Shown piece after piece: positions 1 through 8,253 of a stretch of 49,570 nucleotides of DNA (position 1 is its first letter; each line of letters opens with the position of its first letter). The notes under the pieces were generated by a model. That model saw nothing but the letters and a program-made list of their open reading frames with translations. It was not told the DNA's origin and made no database searches. The translations under genes and the position numbers were made by a program. This DNA is from Anaerolineaceae bacterium UBA6073 (GTDB lineage: Bacteria > Chloroflexota > Anaerolineae > Anaerolineales > Anaerolineaceae), in assembly GCA_002436085.1 (NCBI GenBank), contig DIXT01000023.1:22207-71776 (forward strand), in the 5' to 3' direction.

Positions 1-12
1 TACTTATTTCAT

Positions 13-85
13 GCCCCCATCGTCTAGTGGCCCAGGACGCGGCCCTCTCAAGGCCAAAACCAGGATTCGAATTCCTGTGGGGGCA
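13..85 (+). tRNA. tRNA-Glu (anticodon CTC)
   Basis: A 73-nt cloverleaf. The acceptor stem GCCCCCA pairs with TGGGGGC and the discriminator base is A. The D-stem is GTCT/GGAC and the T-arm is CAGGA-TTCGAAT-TCCTG. The anticodon arm GGCC-CTCTCAA-GGCC gives anticodon CTC, which reads GAG. Position 27-43 is a C·A mismatch, so the anticodon stem has only four clean pairs. No CCA end is encoded. A T-rich tract after the gene could end transcription. Confidence 0.93.
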
Positions 86-152
86 CTTTCTTTTTAATCC
101 CCAAACATCTCTTATTGCATAGTTCCGCTCAAAGCGATCAAAAAGCGGTTAC

Positions 153-236
153 GTCCCCATCGTCTAGTGGCCCAGGACGCGGCCCTTAGCCCGCAGGGCG
201 TATGCCAAAACCAGGATTCGAATTCCTGTGGGGGCA
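153..236 (+). tRNA. tRNA-Glu-like gene with expanded anticodon arm (possible pseudogene)
   Basis: The acceptor stem (GTCCCCA/TGGGGGC), D-arm and T-arm are nearly identical to the tRNA-Glu 67 nt upstream. The gene is 84 nt because the anticodon arm is 11 nt longer. Where the neighbour has loop CTCTCAA, this copy has about 20 nt that include a small hairpin GCCC-GCA-GGGC. No 7-nt loop with a Glu anticodon TTC can be drawn. It could be a dead copy of tRNA-Glu(TTC), a tRNA with an unusual insertion, or an assembly error. Because the body is intact, decay, if any, is confined to the anticodon arm. Confidence 0.7.
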
Positions 237-445
237 CTTTCTCCATAAATTCTCCTCTGATTTTGGCATTTCGCTTCATAAATAAGCAATAATATCGTAT
301 TATTCACTTAGTACATCGCTATTTTTACTGCTCACAGATTCGTATCTTTTTTCTCTCCGCGCAGGGGAATATGTTCATACACCAACGATATGATAAAAAA
401 CCTTTGACCTCTGCGGATTATAACTAAGCAAAAAGGAGTATTTCT

Positions 446-1531
446 ATGTCTCACCCGCACCTCACCCAACACAAAACGCAACGTCACTTGATTCTGGGGG
501 TCACGCTCATTTTCCTGTTCTCCCTTATCCTTTCTCCTCAAGCCAGCCTCGCAGCTTCACCTAAGGACCCCATCCTGGTCGGTCTCATCCCGGATGTGGG
601 CGGCATCGATGACAACGGCTTTAACGAAATGGCAGCCGATGGGCTCGCGCGCGCCGTCACGGACCTTTCCATCGTCTCCGCTATCTACCCGCCAGCCAGC
701 ATCGATGAATACCCCGCGAAGATTGCTGAATGTGTGAGTGCCGGCAGCGCCTTATGTATTACTGTCGGCTACTTTATGGGAGACGCTACTATGGCTGCGG
801 CAAATGCCAACCCCGGCGTGAGTTTTGCTATCGTGGATGCGACCTGGGATACCTACCCTGATAACTTACGAGGCATTATCTTTGCTTCGGATGAAGTCGG
901 GTATTTGGCGGGCACACTGGCCGGGTTGATGAGTACCAGCAAGGTGATTGGCGCCATTGGCGGCCTACCCATTCCGCCTGTAGATAGTTTCATTTTTCCG
1001 TATCAATACGGCGCTCAGTGGGCGGACCCTGAAGTTCAGATGCTGCTGGATTACTCCTACGATTTTGGTAACCCAGCCCTCGGCGCGCAGCTCGCGCAGG
1101 ACCAAATGGCACGTGGCGCAGATGTAATTTTTGCCGTGGCAGGTCCCACTGGAATCGGAGTAAATCTGGAGACAGCTCAAGCCGGCGCCTGGACAATCGG
1201 CGTGGACGTGGACGTCTACTACAGCACTTTCGGCGGCGGAACGGTGGACGGATCCGAATATCTGCTCACCAGCGCGCTAAAACGGATTGATAACGCGGTT
1301 TACCACACCATCGAGGACGTCGTGAACGGGACATTCAGTTCCGGCACGATGGTCAATAATCTTGAAAATGAGGGCGTCGGACTGGCACCCTATCACGATG
1401 CCGCGGCTTCTGTCCCGCAGGACGTGCAGGACGCGGTAGCAGCCCTCAGACAGAGCATTATCAACGGAGAAACCGACGTCTGGGAGCCTTTTTACAAGTA
1501 CAGCATCAGTTTACCGGTTGTGATGAAGTAG
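446..1531 (+). CDS. BMP-family (PnrA-like) solute-binding protein
   Basis: A 361-residue extracytoplasmic binding protein of the Bmp/PnrA/Med family, which in characterised members delivers nucleosides or similar small molecules to an ABC importer. Residues 1-37 form a Sec-type signal peptide with a hydrophobic stretch around residues 17-36. There is no lipobox, so it may be released or held by the uncleaved segment. The family pattern GLIPDVGGIDDNGFNE follows directly, and FASDEVGYLAGTLAG and AQDQMARGADVIF mark the two lobes. AAAAGGAG lies 8 nt before the ATG. No permease or ATPase is adjacent, so the gene is an orphan here and the ligand is unknown. Nothing clear is seen in the 209 bases upstream. 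Confidence 0.85.
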   Translation: MSHPHLTQHKTQRHLILGVTLIFLFSLILSPQASLAASPKDPILVGLIPDVGGIDDNGFNEMAADGLARAVTDLSIVSAIYPPASIDEYPAKIAECVSAGSALCITVGYFMGDATMAAANANPGVSFAIVDATWDTYPDNLRGIIFASDEVGYLAGTLAGLMSTSKVIGAIGGLPIPPVDSFIFPYQYGAQWADPEVQMLLDYSYDFGNPALGAQLAQDQMARGADVIFAVAGPTGIGVNLETAQAGAWTIGVDVDVYYSTFGGGTVDGSEYLLTSALKRIDNAVYHTIEDVVNGTFSSGTMVNNLENEGVGLAPYHDAAASVPQDVQDAVAALRQSIINGETDVWEPFYKYSISLPVVMK

Positions 1532-1654
1532 ACACTGGCTGGAAAATCTAAAGCCGGATGCAGGCGCTGAACCCGCGTTCTTTTTGTTGGCAGGTCTGTT
1601 TGTTTATAGTAGGAGGAGAGCCAGGGAACGTACTTTTTTTCGGTGGGATAGTAG

Positions 1655-2285
1655 GGAAACAAGGGCTAATCGGGAGATCGCTTCGCAAGACCTGTACCCT
1701 TCAGGGTATCGCGATGACGGAAAAGGGCTCACAATGACGGGAGATTCATCAGCGGCTGCTTGCGTGCGAAGTAAGGAGCGCCAGCGACTGAAGCAATCTC
1801 CCGCTATCCCTGCCAAGGTAGCGCTTCGCGAGCTCACGACAATGGGACAATTATCCCGACAGGGAGATCGCTTCGCAAGCTCGCGATGACGAACTGATAG
1901 GGAGATCGCTTCGCAGGCTCACGATGACGCGTGTTTCGTCATTGCGACTGCTTGCGTACGAAGTAAGGACCGCCAGCGACTGAAGCAATCTCCCGCTATC
2001 CTTGCCAGGGTAGCGCTTCGCGAGCTCACGACAATGGGACAATTATCCCGACAGGGAGATCGCCACGCTGCGCTTGCGATGACGAACTGATAGGGAGATC
2101 GCCGCGCTGTGACCTGTACTCTTTAGGGTATCGCGATGACGAAAATGACTCCCGAAGACGCACGATTCGTCATTGCGACTGCTTGCGTACGAAGTAAGGA
2201 GCGCCAGCGACTGAAGCAATCTCCCGCCACGCCCGCCAGGAGACATTGTTCCCTCTGGGTATCGCTTCGCATGCTCACGTTGGCA
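1655..2285. repeat. Intergenic repeat island with tandem ~190-230 bp units
   Basis: The 883-bp gap between the BMP gene and the acyltransferase holds no credible gene. It is filled by repeats with cores such as GGGAGATCGCTTCGCA…GCGATGACG and GACTGAAGCAATCTCCCG. The segment starting CTGCTTGCG begins at 1755, 1948 and 2179, giving periods of 193 and 231 bp, and each copy runs through GCGCCAGCGACTGAAGCAATCTCC. Two copies continue into a shared stretch ending near CAATTATCCCGACAGGGAGAT. Related sequence recurs at 8002-8110 and 49240-49286. ORFs across it are by-products of the repeats. Confidence 0.85.
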
Positions 2286-2414
2286 AAGATGCTGCTTCTG
2301 TGAGAAAAAGCCTGTAATCTTCCAGGGGCTGGTCTTATCCTCGTAATTAATCACCTTACCCGAAATCACACAGGTTTTCCGGTAAAATTCTCTTCTGCAC
2401 AGCTGCTGCTTCGT

Positions 2415-3512
2415 ATGAACACCAAGCCCATCGATACCCTCCCTTACCCCCGCCGCAGAGTTGCCCGCTTTGTTCTGCGCGGCGCTGCAAGGCTGCTCAT
2501 CGCGCTGCTTACCCGCCTGAAAGTCCTCGGCATGGAAAACTTCCCGCGCAGCGGCCCGCTCATCCTGGCTGGTAACCACGTGGGCGTGATGGAAGCAGTC
2601 CTGATGGCCGCGCTTTCGCCGCGCCAGGTGGAATTCCTCGGCACCGGCGACATTCCGTTTGATCCAAATTATGCCCGCATCGTGGAAGCCTACGGCCTGA
2701 TCCCCATCAATCGCGGCAACCTGGACCGCGACGCGATTCAAAAGTCGGTCGACGTGCTGCGGCAGGGCGGCGTGCTTGGGATTTTCCCCGAGGGCGGTAT
2801 TTGGGACCCCGCCCGCATGGAAGCGCAGCTTGGGGTGGCGCTCATCAGCCAGCGCGCGAACGCTCCGGTACTGCCAATCGGGTTTGGCGGCATGCGCGGA
2901 GCGCTTGTGAACGCGCTGAAGCTCAAGCGCCCCCGCTTGGAAATGCGCGTAGGCGAGCTCATCCCCCCTGCCACGACCCCCGACAGCGCGGACCGGCGGC
3001 AGGCTTTGCAGGAATACGCCAGCACCGTGCTCCAGCGCATTACCGCACTTATCCCGACAGCGGAATTGGCGGACCTGCCGGAAGCAGTGGAATACGCGCT
3101 TCGGCTGGACCCCGTCAGCCCGCCCCCCGGCGACTTCCCCCGTCTCGAGCCTGAACGCGGGCAAGCCTTCGCGCATTTGCTCTTCTCGCCCGTGCTGCTG
3201 GACGCGCTGCACCGCAACCTGAAGCTGCCGGTCGGCGTCTGGATTGACCCGCCTGACACCGTATCGAACGCCGATTTTATCACCGCTCTTGAGGCTGTGC
3301 TCAAATATCTGGAACACAATCCGGGCTTCTTCACTTACCGCTTTGGAGTTTCGGAAGGCTTAGCCTTGGGCCGAGCGTTGCCGGACTTGCGCGGCATCCT
3401 CAGCAGCGCCGGCGAAGCCGGGCTAACCTTACGCTTGGACGCAACTTCCCGCACGCGCTATGCAGGCGGACGCGTCGAGGAAAAGTCCCTCAGTTTCGTG
3501 ATAGCCCCCTGA
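2415..3512 (+). CDS. PlsC-type 1-acyl-glycerol-3-phosphate acyltransferase family protein
   Basis: A 365-residue protein. Residues about 25-200 carry the PlsC acyltransferase fold, which transfers an acyl chain to lysophosphatidate or a related lysolipid at the membrane in phospholipid synthesis. Motif I reads NHVGVMEA (HX4E where the family norm is HX4D). Motif III is FPEGGIWD, and a PINRG-type acyl-acceptor motif lies between them. After residue 210 is an additional domain of about 150 residues that I do not recognise. The first ATG was chosen although no clear Shine-Dalgarno sequence precedes it. The stop lies 11 nt from the convergent recJ stop. Confidence 0.85.
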   Translation: MNTKPIDTLPYPRRRVARFVLRGAARLLIALLTRLKVLGMENFPRSGPLILAGNHVGVMEAVLMAALSPRQVEFLGTGDIPFDPNYARIVEAYGLIPINRGNLDRDAIQKSVDVLRQGGVLGIFPEGGIWDPARMEAQLGVALISQRANAPVLPIGFGGMRGALVNALKLKRPRLEMRVGELIPPATTPDSADRRQALQEYASTVLQRITALIPTAELADLPEAVEYALRLDPVSPPPGDFPRLEPERGQAFAHLLFSPVLLDALHRNLKLPVGVWIDPPDTVSNADFITALEAVLKYLEHNPGFFTYRFGVSEGLALGRALPDLRGILSSAGEAGLTLRLDATSRTRYAGGRVEEKSLSFVIAP

Positions 3513-3523
3513 TCCGATTAATC

Positions 3524-5245
3524 TCAGTCTTGCGCGGGGTGAATATCCTTGACGTTTAGCTGCAGGGTTTTCCTGCCCATGTAGCTGTTCAGCTCAAACG
3601 CGTAGGCGATATCGATGCGCTCAGGCAGCTGATTGAGCCAGTAGCCCTGTTTGAAGGCAATCGCGTCAAAGGAGTTCTTTCCGGCTTGCAGTGTCAGCTT
3701 GAGATGCTGCCCGTCCCCAACCACTCTGGAGCTCGCCACGCGCACACCCCGGCTGCAAAAGAGCGCTTCGGGGTTCTCGCGCCCGGTTGGTTCCAGCTTC
3801 TCCATCGCCTCGAACACCTGCGGTACAAACTCCGGGCGCATATGCTCCAGCTGGATTTCCCGGTCAATCCCCAGCACAGGCACCATTTCCACACCCTGCA
3901 ACGCCTCGCGCGCGATTGCGTTCAGGCGCGCCAGCAGCTCCGGCGCATTTTCCAGGCTGACCGTCAGCCCGGCCGCCATGGAATGCCCGCCGTAGCGCAC
4001 GAGCAAATCCGAACACTGGTCCAGCGCGTTGGTGATGTTAAACTCCGGGATGGAGCGGCAGGAAGCCACAATGTTAGTCTCGCCCCGCGCGCCGATGATA
4101 GCCGGGCGGTAGAGCTGCTCTGCCACGCGCGAAGCTGCCAGACCTACCACACCTTCATTAAAATCCGGGGACGCAGCAAAAATCACCGGGCTGTCCGGGT
4201 CAGCCTGCATAGCAAGCTGAATTGCTTGTTCCTGAACGCGTAAAGTCAGGTCCTTGCGCTGCGCGTTCTGCGCGTCCAATTGCTGAGCAAGCATGCCCGC
4301 GCTGAAGACGTCCGTGGAGGTCAGCAGTTCAAAGGCAGCCATGGCAGAATCCAGTCTGCCAGCCGCGTTCAGGCGCGGACCCAACCCGAAGCCGATGTTG
4401 CCGGAATTGACACTCTCTAGTTTGATGCCGGAGACCTGCGCGAGGGAATACAAACCCTGGCGCCTGGTGTCCCGCATCTGCTCCAGCCCGGCGCGCACCA
4501 GCGCGCGGTTCTCTCCGTTTATGGGCGCCAGATCCGCTACCGTCCCCAGCGCCACCAGGTCCAGCCAATTCTGCGCGTCCAGCCCGGCTTGCGGGTACAT
4601 CCGCAGGTAAGCGTCGGCAAGCTTGTACGCCAGACCAACCCCCGCGAGCTGCTTGTAAGGGTATGGGTCGCCCGCCTGGCGCGTATTAATGACCGCGTCG
4701 GCCGGGGGCAGTTGCGCGCCGGGCTGGTGATGGTCGCTCAGGATGACGCGCATGCCCAGGCTCTTTGCCAGCGCAATTTCGGCGACAGAACGGATGCCGC
4801 AGTCCACTGTAATCATCAGGGTGATGCCCTCGCTGTGCAGCTGCGCAACCGCGTCCATGTTCAAGCCGTAACCTTCGTCAAAGCGGCTGGGGATGTAGAC
4901 GCGCGGCGTGCTGCCCAGGCTTGAGAGAAATTCGTAAAGTAGGGCGCTGGAAGTCACCCCGTCCACGTCGTAGTCACCGTAGATGGCTATCAGGGCGTTC
5001 TCGGCCAATGCCTGGTGCAGAATCTCCACCGCGGTATGCATGTCCTTAATCAGAAAGGGGTCGGTATCTTCCGCCGGAGCGCAGTCCACAAACGCGCGCG
5101 CCGCCTGGTAATCGGTGATGCCGCGATTATAGAGCAGCTGCCGCAGCAGGCTGGGGAATTCTTCCAGCGCGCTGCTGACGCCTGGTGGTATCAGCGGTGA
5201 GACGAGCCAGCGTTTTGGGGTCGGTGTAAGAGTGGAGTTTTCCAT
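3524..5245 (-). CDS. recJ: Single-stranded-DNA-specific 5'-3' exonuclease RecJ
   Basis: A 573-residue RecJ, close to the usual length. It degrades single-stranded DNA 5' to 3' in recombination and mismatch or base-excision repair. The DHH phosphoesterase motifs are visible: YGDYDVDGVTSSALL (about residues 90-105), TVDCGIRS, and SDHHQPG. The DHHA1 motif GGHSMAAGL is near residue 420, and the C-terminal OB-like domain is retained. The ATG is preceded by a weak AGGACA. It is a stand-alone gene, divergent from psuG, with about 130 bp between the starts. Confidence 0.95.
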   Translation of the reverse strand: MENSTLTPTPKRWLVSPLIPPGVSSALEEFPSLLRQLLYNRGITDYQAARAFVDCAPAEDTDPFLIKDMHTAVEILHQALAENALIAIYGDYDVDGVTSSALLYEFLSSLGSTPRVYIPSRFDEGYGLNMDAVAQLHSEGITLMITVDCGIRSVAEIALAKSLGMRVILSDHHQPGAQLPPADAVINTRQAGDPYPYKQLAGVGLAYKLADAYLRMYPQAGLDAQNWLDLVALGTVADLAPINGENRALVRAGLEQMRDTRRQGLYSLAQVSGIKLESVNSGNIGFGLGPRLNAAGRLDSAMAAFELLTSTDVFSAGMLAQQLDAQNAQRKDLTLRVQEQAIQLAMQADPDSPVIFAASPDFNEGVVGLAASRVAEQLYRPAIIGARGETNIVASCRSIPEFNITNALDQCSDLLVRYGGHSMAAGLTVSLENAPELLARLNAIAREALQGVEMVPVLGIDREIQLEHMRPEFVPQVFEAMEKLEPTGRENPEALFCSRGVRVASSRVVGDGQHLKLTLQAGKNSFDAIAFKQGYWLNQLPERIDIAYAFELNSYMGRKTLQLNVKDIHPAQD

Positions 5246-5362
5246 TGCATGTCCTGAAAGTTTGGTGGATTTATTGTAACCGCTTCGCTGCCGCAGACCT
5301 ACAGCAGCCTTGTAAATCCAACGGAAACTCAGGTTTCTCCCGTCTCAGGCTGCAAATAGATG

Positions 5363-5368
5363 TACAAT
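5363..5368 (+). promoter_or_regulatory. -10 box for a probable leaderless psuG mRNA
   Basis: TACAAT ends 7 nt before the psuG ATG, so transcription would begin at or next to the start codon. No Shine-Dalgarno sequence is present. No strong -35 is visible. Confidence 0.5.
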
Positions 5369-5375
5369 TAAACCC

Positions 5376-6344
5376 ATGGAAAACAAAAAAAGTATCTTCC
5401 CCTTCTTTAGATCTGCAGATAAAAGCGACTTCATCATCTCAGACGACGTGGAACGGGCCAAACGCAACGGCCGCCAGATCGTCGCGCTGGAATCCGCCCT
5501 TATAACCCACGGCGTGCCCTGGCCCGAAAACCTGAACATTGCCCGCGCCCTGGAACAAACCGTGCGGGATAACCGCGCTAACCCCGCCACGATTGCGGTC
5601 CAGCAAGGTCAGCTGCGCGTGGGTTTGGACGCGGCTCAGCTTGAAACGCTGGCAGGCGCGCGCGACGCGGGCAAGTGCAGCCTGTGGGACCTGAGCGGCG
5701 CGCTCGTGCGCGGCGGTTCGGCCGGCACCACCGTCGCCTCCACCCTTTACGCAGCCGAACGCGCTGGCATTAAAGTGCTGGCTACTGGCGGGATTGGCGG
5801 GGTGCACCGCGGCGGCGGATACGACGTTTCCACGGACTTGCTGCAGCTTTCCCGCTCGCAGCTTGTGGTGGTGTGTTCCGGCGCCAAGGCGATTCTTAAC
5901 CTGCCCGCCACGCTGGAGATGCTGGAAAGCTATGGCGTGCCGGTGATTGGCTATCAGACGGATGACTTTCCTGCGTTTTATTCCCGCGAAAGCGGTCTCA
6001 AGACCCCCTTGCGCGCGGAAACACCCCAGGAAGTGGCAAATATTGCCAACGCGCATTGGAAGCTGGGCTTCCGCACCAGCGTGCTGGTGGTCGTTCCCCC
6101 TCCTGCCGAAAGCGCCCTGCCGCGCGAGCAGATTGAAGCGGTCATCGCAGAAGCGCTCCAGCAGGCTGAAGCCGAAGGCGTACGCGGCAGCGCGGTCACG
6201 CCGTATTTGCTCACGAAGGTCAGCGAACTTTCCGGCGGGGAAAGCCTGCGCGCGAATCTGGCGCTGCTGACCAATAATGCCAGGATTGCCGCGCAGATAG
6301 CGGTTGTGCTGCCGCAAGAGCACACGGATTGGCGCTACATCTAA
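5376..6344 (+). CDS. psuG: Pseudouridine-5'-phosphate glycosidase
   Basis: A 322-residue PsuG/IndA family enzyme that reversibly splits pseudouridine 5'-phosphate to uracil and ribose 5-phosphate. Family blocks include ALESALITHGVPWPENL (about residues 38-54), NPATIAVQQG, GGIGGVHRGGGYDVSTDL, and VVCSGAKAILNLPATLE. The length is typical. The usual partner, pseudouridine kinase PsuK (PfkB family), is not adjacent; the only PfkB-like gene in the window is 30 kb away and degenerate. The ATG appears to lie at the transcription start, since TACAAT is 7 nt upstream and there is no ribosome-binding site. Confidence 0.95.
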   Translation: MENKKSIFPFFRSADKSDFIISDDVERAKRNGRQIVALESALITHGVPWPENLNIARALEQTVRDNRANPATIAVQQGQLRVGLDAAQLETLAGARDAGKCSLWDLSGALVRGGSAGTTVASTLYAAERAGIKVLATGGIGGVHRGGGYDVSTDLLQLSRSQLVVVCSGAKAILNLPATLEMLESYGVPVIGYQTDDFPAFYSRESGLKTPLRAETPQEVANIANAHWKLGFRTSVLVVVPPPAESALPREQIEAVIAEALQQAEAEGVRGSAVTPYLLTKVSELSGGESLRANLALLTNNARIAAQIAVVLPQEHTDWRYI

Positions 6345-6378
6345 GCGCTTCCAAAAATTTGACTTGTGCAATCTCAAT

Positions 6379-6411
6379 AAGCTCCATCGCTAATAGCGTG
6401 GGGCTTTTTTT
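6379..6411 (+). terminator. Intrinsic terminator of psuG
   Basis: AAGCTCCATCGC-TAATA-GCGTGGGGCTT forms a stem of about 11 pairs with one bulge, followed by a T tract. It lies just beyond psuG and before the convergent gene end at 6423. Confidence 0.85.
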
Positions 6412-6422
6412 GATTTGGGGGC

Positions 6423-7325
6423 TTAAGGCCGGGCGGTCGCGGAAGGGCGCGGCGTGGCAGACGGCCGCGGAGTGTTGGTCGGAACAGGTGTGCGGGTCGG
6501 GACGGGCGTACGCGTGGGGGTTGGGGTATTGGTGGGTGTGCGGGTAAAGGTGGGGCTGGGCGTCAGGGTGGGCGTGGGCGGGTTACCGCTTACGCTGAAG
6601 TAGCCGGACATAAGCCACTGGTTCCCCAGGAAAAACTGAACTTGATAATCTCCGGGCAGCCATTCCTCGGCGGGCAGGCTCAGTTTGGTCAGGGCATAAC
6701 CGCCGGAACCGCCTTCCCAGCGCCCGGTTTCCAGCTTGAGAAGCGTCGTTCCGCGGTACCACATCTCAGTCCACTGCACGCCGTCCTTCATAAAATTGTA
6801 GCTGTAGGTGCCGTAGATAACGGTCAGCGGATTTTCAAAGGTTGCGGCTGGCTCGACAGGCTGGTAGTTCTCATCCACTTCCTCAGCAAACACCAACGGA
6901 CTAAACACAGAATTAGCGTCGGGCGTGACGATTGATTCGAACTGGTCCGCAACATCCTGTGGAATGGCGGGGGTGTTGGTAATGGAGGGCGTATTGGTGA
7001 TGGTCGGGGTGGGCGTGATGCTGGGTGTCAGCGTGATGGTAGGGGTGAGCGTAATCGTAGGCGTGAGCGATGGAGTCAGCGTGGGCGGGAAGTAGCGGTA
7101 CGCCAGGTCCTCCCCCCAACGGAAGTTGGCAAACGCAAAGAAAGCCAGCGCCAGCGCGGCGATGACCAGACTGGTCGCCTGTTCAAAGAGTTTGCGGCGT
7201 TTGAAGAAAAAGGGGATGCGTTTGGCGCGCCGGATATGCCTGGCGGCGCTGACTGCCAACCAGACCGCGCCAATTGCAGCCAGGATCCCCAATGTGAGCA
7301 CTGTCGAGCGGATATCCATGGACAT
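6423..7325 (-). CDS. Membrane-anchored protein with Thr/Pro repeat linkers
   Basis: A 300-residue protein of unrecognised function. Two hydrophobic segments (about residues 8-26 and 50-68) flank a basic stretch. After these comes a spacer of imperfect TLTPTI/TPTIT repeats (about 80-120), then a compact region of about 120 residues with several aromatic residues (MKDGVQWTEMWYRG, LPGDYQVQFFLG). The C-terminal tail of about 50 residues is again Thr/Pro/Arg-rich. The middle region resembles a small extracellular beta domain that measures or presents something outside the cell, but this is inference. The start used gives MSMD; a second in-frame ATG lies two codons on. Codon use does not differ from neighbours. 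Confidence 0.8.
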   Translation of the reverse strand: MSMDIRSTVLTLGILAAIGAVWLAVSAARHIRRAKRIPFFFKRRKLFEQATSLVIAALALAFFAFANFRWGEDLAYRYFPPTLTPSLTPTITLTPTITLTPSITPTPTITNTPSITNTPAIPQDVADQFESIVTPDANSVFSPLVFAEEVDENYQPVEPAATFENPLTVIYGTYSYNFMKDGVQWTEMWYRGTTLLKLETGRWEGGSGGYALTKLSLPAEEWLPGDYQVQFFLGNQWLMSGYFSVSGNPPTPTLTPSPTFTRTPTNTPTPTRTPVPTRTPVPTNTPRPSATPRPSATARP

Positions 7326-7574
7326 ATTGTTTCAGCCCCACTGGATTATAGCAGGATCAAGGAGAATGCGCGGACGGGTGTATGGAGGGTGTTTGCATTT
7401 AGCATTAACAGATGAATGCTTTGAGCTGTTTGTGAAAGTGTAATTATCGAGATTAGCGGATGGAAAAATCGGGGTTTATTTATAATTTACAAAATTAAGA
7501 GGTCAGGTGAAGTTTTTTACCCGGCATATGGTTAATCAGGTAGAAAATGATGTGCGGCATTAGTCTTTGCGAGC
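7326..7574. other. Non-coding spacer, nothing recognised
   Basis: An AT-rich stretch upstream of the Thr/Pro-rich protein and before the repeat island. I see no convincing gene, terminator or RNA. It probably contains that gene's promoter. Confidence 0.5.
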
Positions 7575-7656
7575 GCGACCATTCGTCACTGCGAGACCCT
7601 GCTGACAACCAACCACGAAAGCAGATACCTCATGAAGGGGTCGTGGCAGTCTGCCT
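7575..7656 (+). repeat. 82-bp intergenic repeat, copy 1
   Basis: Starts near GTCACTGCGAG and ends GTGGCAGTCTGCCT. It matches the copy at 7842-7923 nearly base for base, at an offset of 267 bp. An inverted partner beginning AAAGGCAGATTGCC starts about 90 bp downstream, near 7747. Confidence 0.9.
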
Positions 7657-7744
7657 GAAATATTCTGGAAAGAACTCAAAGGCATAGGCCTTAGTAATTT
7701 AGCCTGATAACTGGGGAAACGTACTCACCAAAGCTTAATAAGAG

Positions 7745-8110
7745 AAAAAGGCAGATTGCCGCGCCCCCTTCTTGGAATTCCCACATCTAAGACGTTCCTG
7801 CAGCGGGGGCTCGCAATGACGAGTCCCCTGTCATCGCTAGCGCGGCCATCTGTCACTGCGAGACCCCGCTGACAACCAACCACGAAAGCAGATACCTCAT
7901 GAAGGGGTCGTGGCAGTCTGCCTTTTAATGGTTGAAGACATACTTGATATTTGAGTTTCTAAGAAAAAGTTACCCCGATAATTTCAATGATCCCGTGCAA
8001 AAAAAGGCAGATTGCCACAGTCGCTGGCGCTCCTTGCTCCGCACGCAAGCAGTCGCAATGACGAATCCCTCGTCATCGCGAGCTTGCGAAGCGATCTCCC
8101 ACTATGTTCG
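7745..8110. repeat. Inverted partner segments of the intergenic repeat
   Basis: AGGCAGATTGCCGC…CTCGCAATGACGAG (about 7747-7822) and AGGCAGATTGCCAC…CGCAATGACGAAT (about 8002-8065) are oriented opposite to the 82-bp copies. The second contains GTCGCTGGCGCTCCTTGCT…GCAAGCAGTCGC, the reverse complement of the unit found three times in 1655-2285. The rest of the gap to 8253 shows no gene. Confidence 0.75.
7842..7923 (+). repeat. 82-bp intergenic repeat, copy 2
   Basis: Near-identical to 7575-7656, with a few substitutions in the first 30 bases and none seen in the last 50. It is again followed, after an AT-rich spacer of about 80 bp, by an inverted partner AAAAGGCAGATTGCCAC at about 8000. Confidence 0.9.
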
Positions 8111-8253
8111 TCATCGCGGGCTTGTTTTTCGTTATCGAAGGCAACGACGGCATAAACTGCAGTTGGCAAGGATCGAATTACTCAACAACCAGGAATCTTC
8201 ACTTCGGCCTGTACCCGTCAGAGTATAAGAATGCCCCATGACCACAGGTTGCC

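Noticed and set aside
153..236. Self-splicing intron in the second tRNA
   Set aside because: An insert of 11 bases is far too short for a group I intron, and removing it does not restore a TTC anticodon.
1655..2285. Possible CRISPR array
   Set aside because: Repeat units are 190-230 bp with irregular spacing, and there are no uniform 30-40 bp spacers or cas genes.
2043..3317. Long minus-strand ORF of 424 codons
   Set aside because: It lies antisense to the PlsC-like gene and the repeat island, has no recognisable motif, and results from high GC codon bias on the opposite strand.
5439..6377. Minus-strand ORF over psuG
   Set aside because: It is a shadow of the psuG coding frame with no family similarity.
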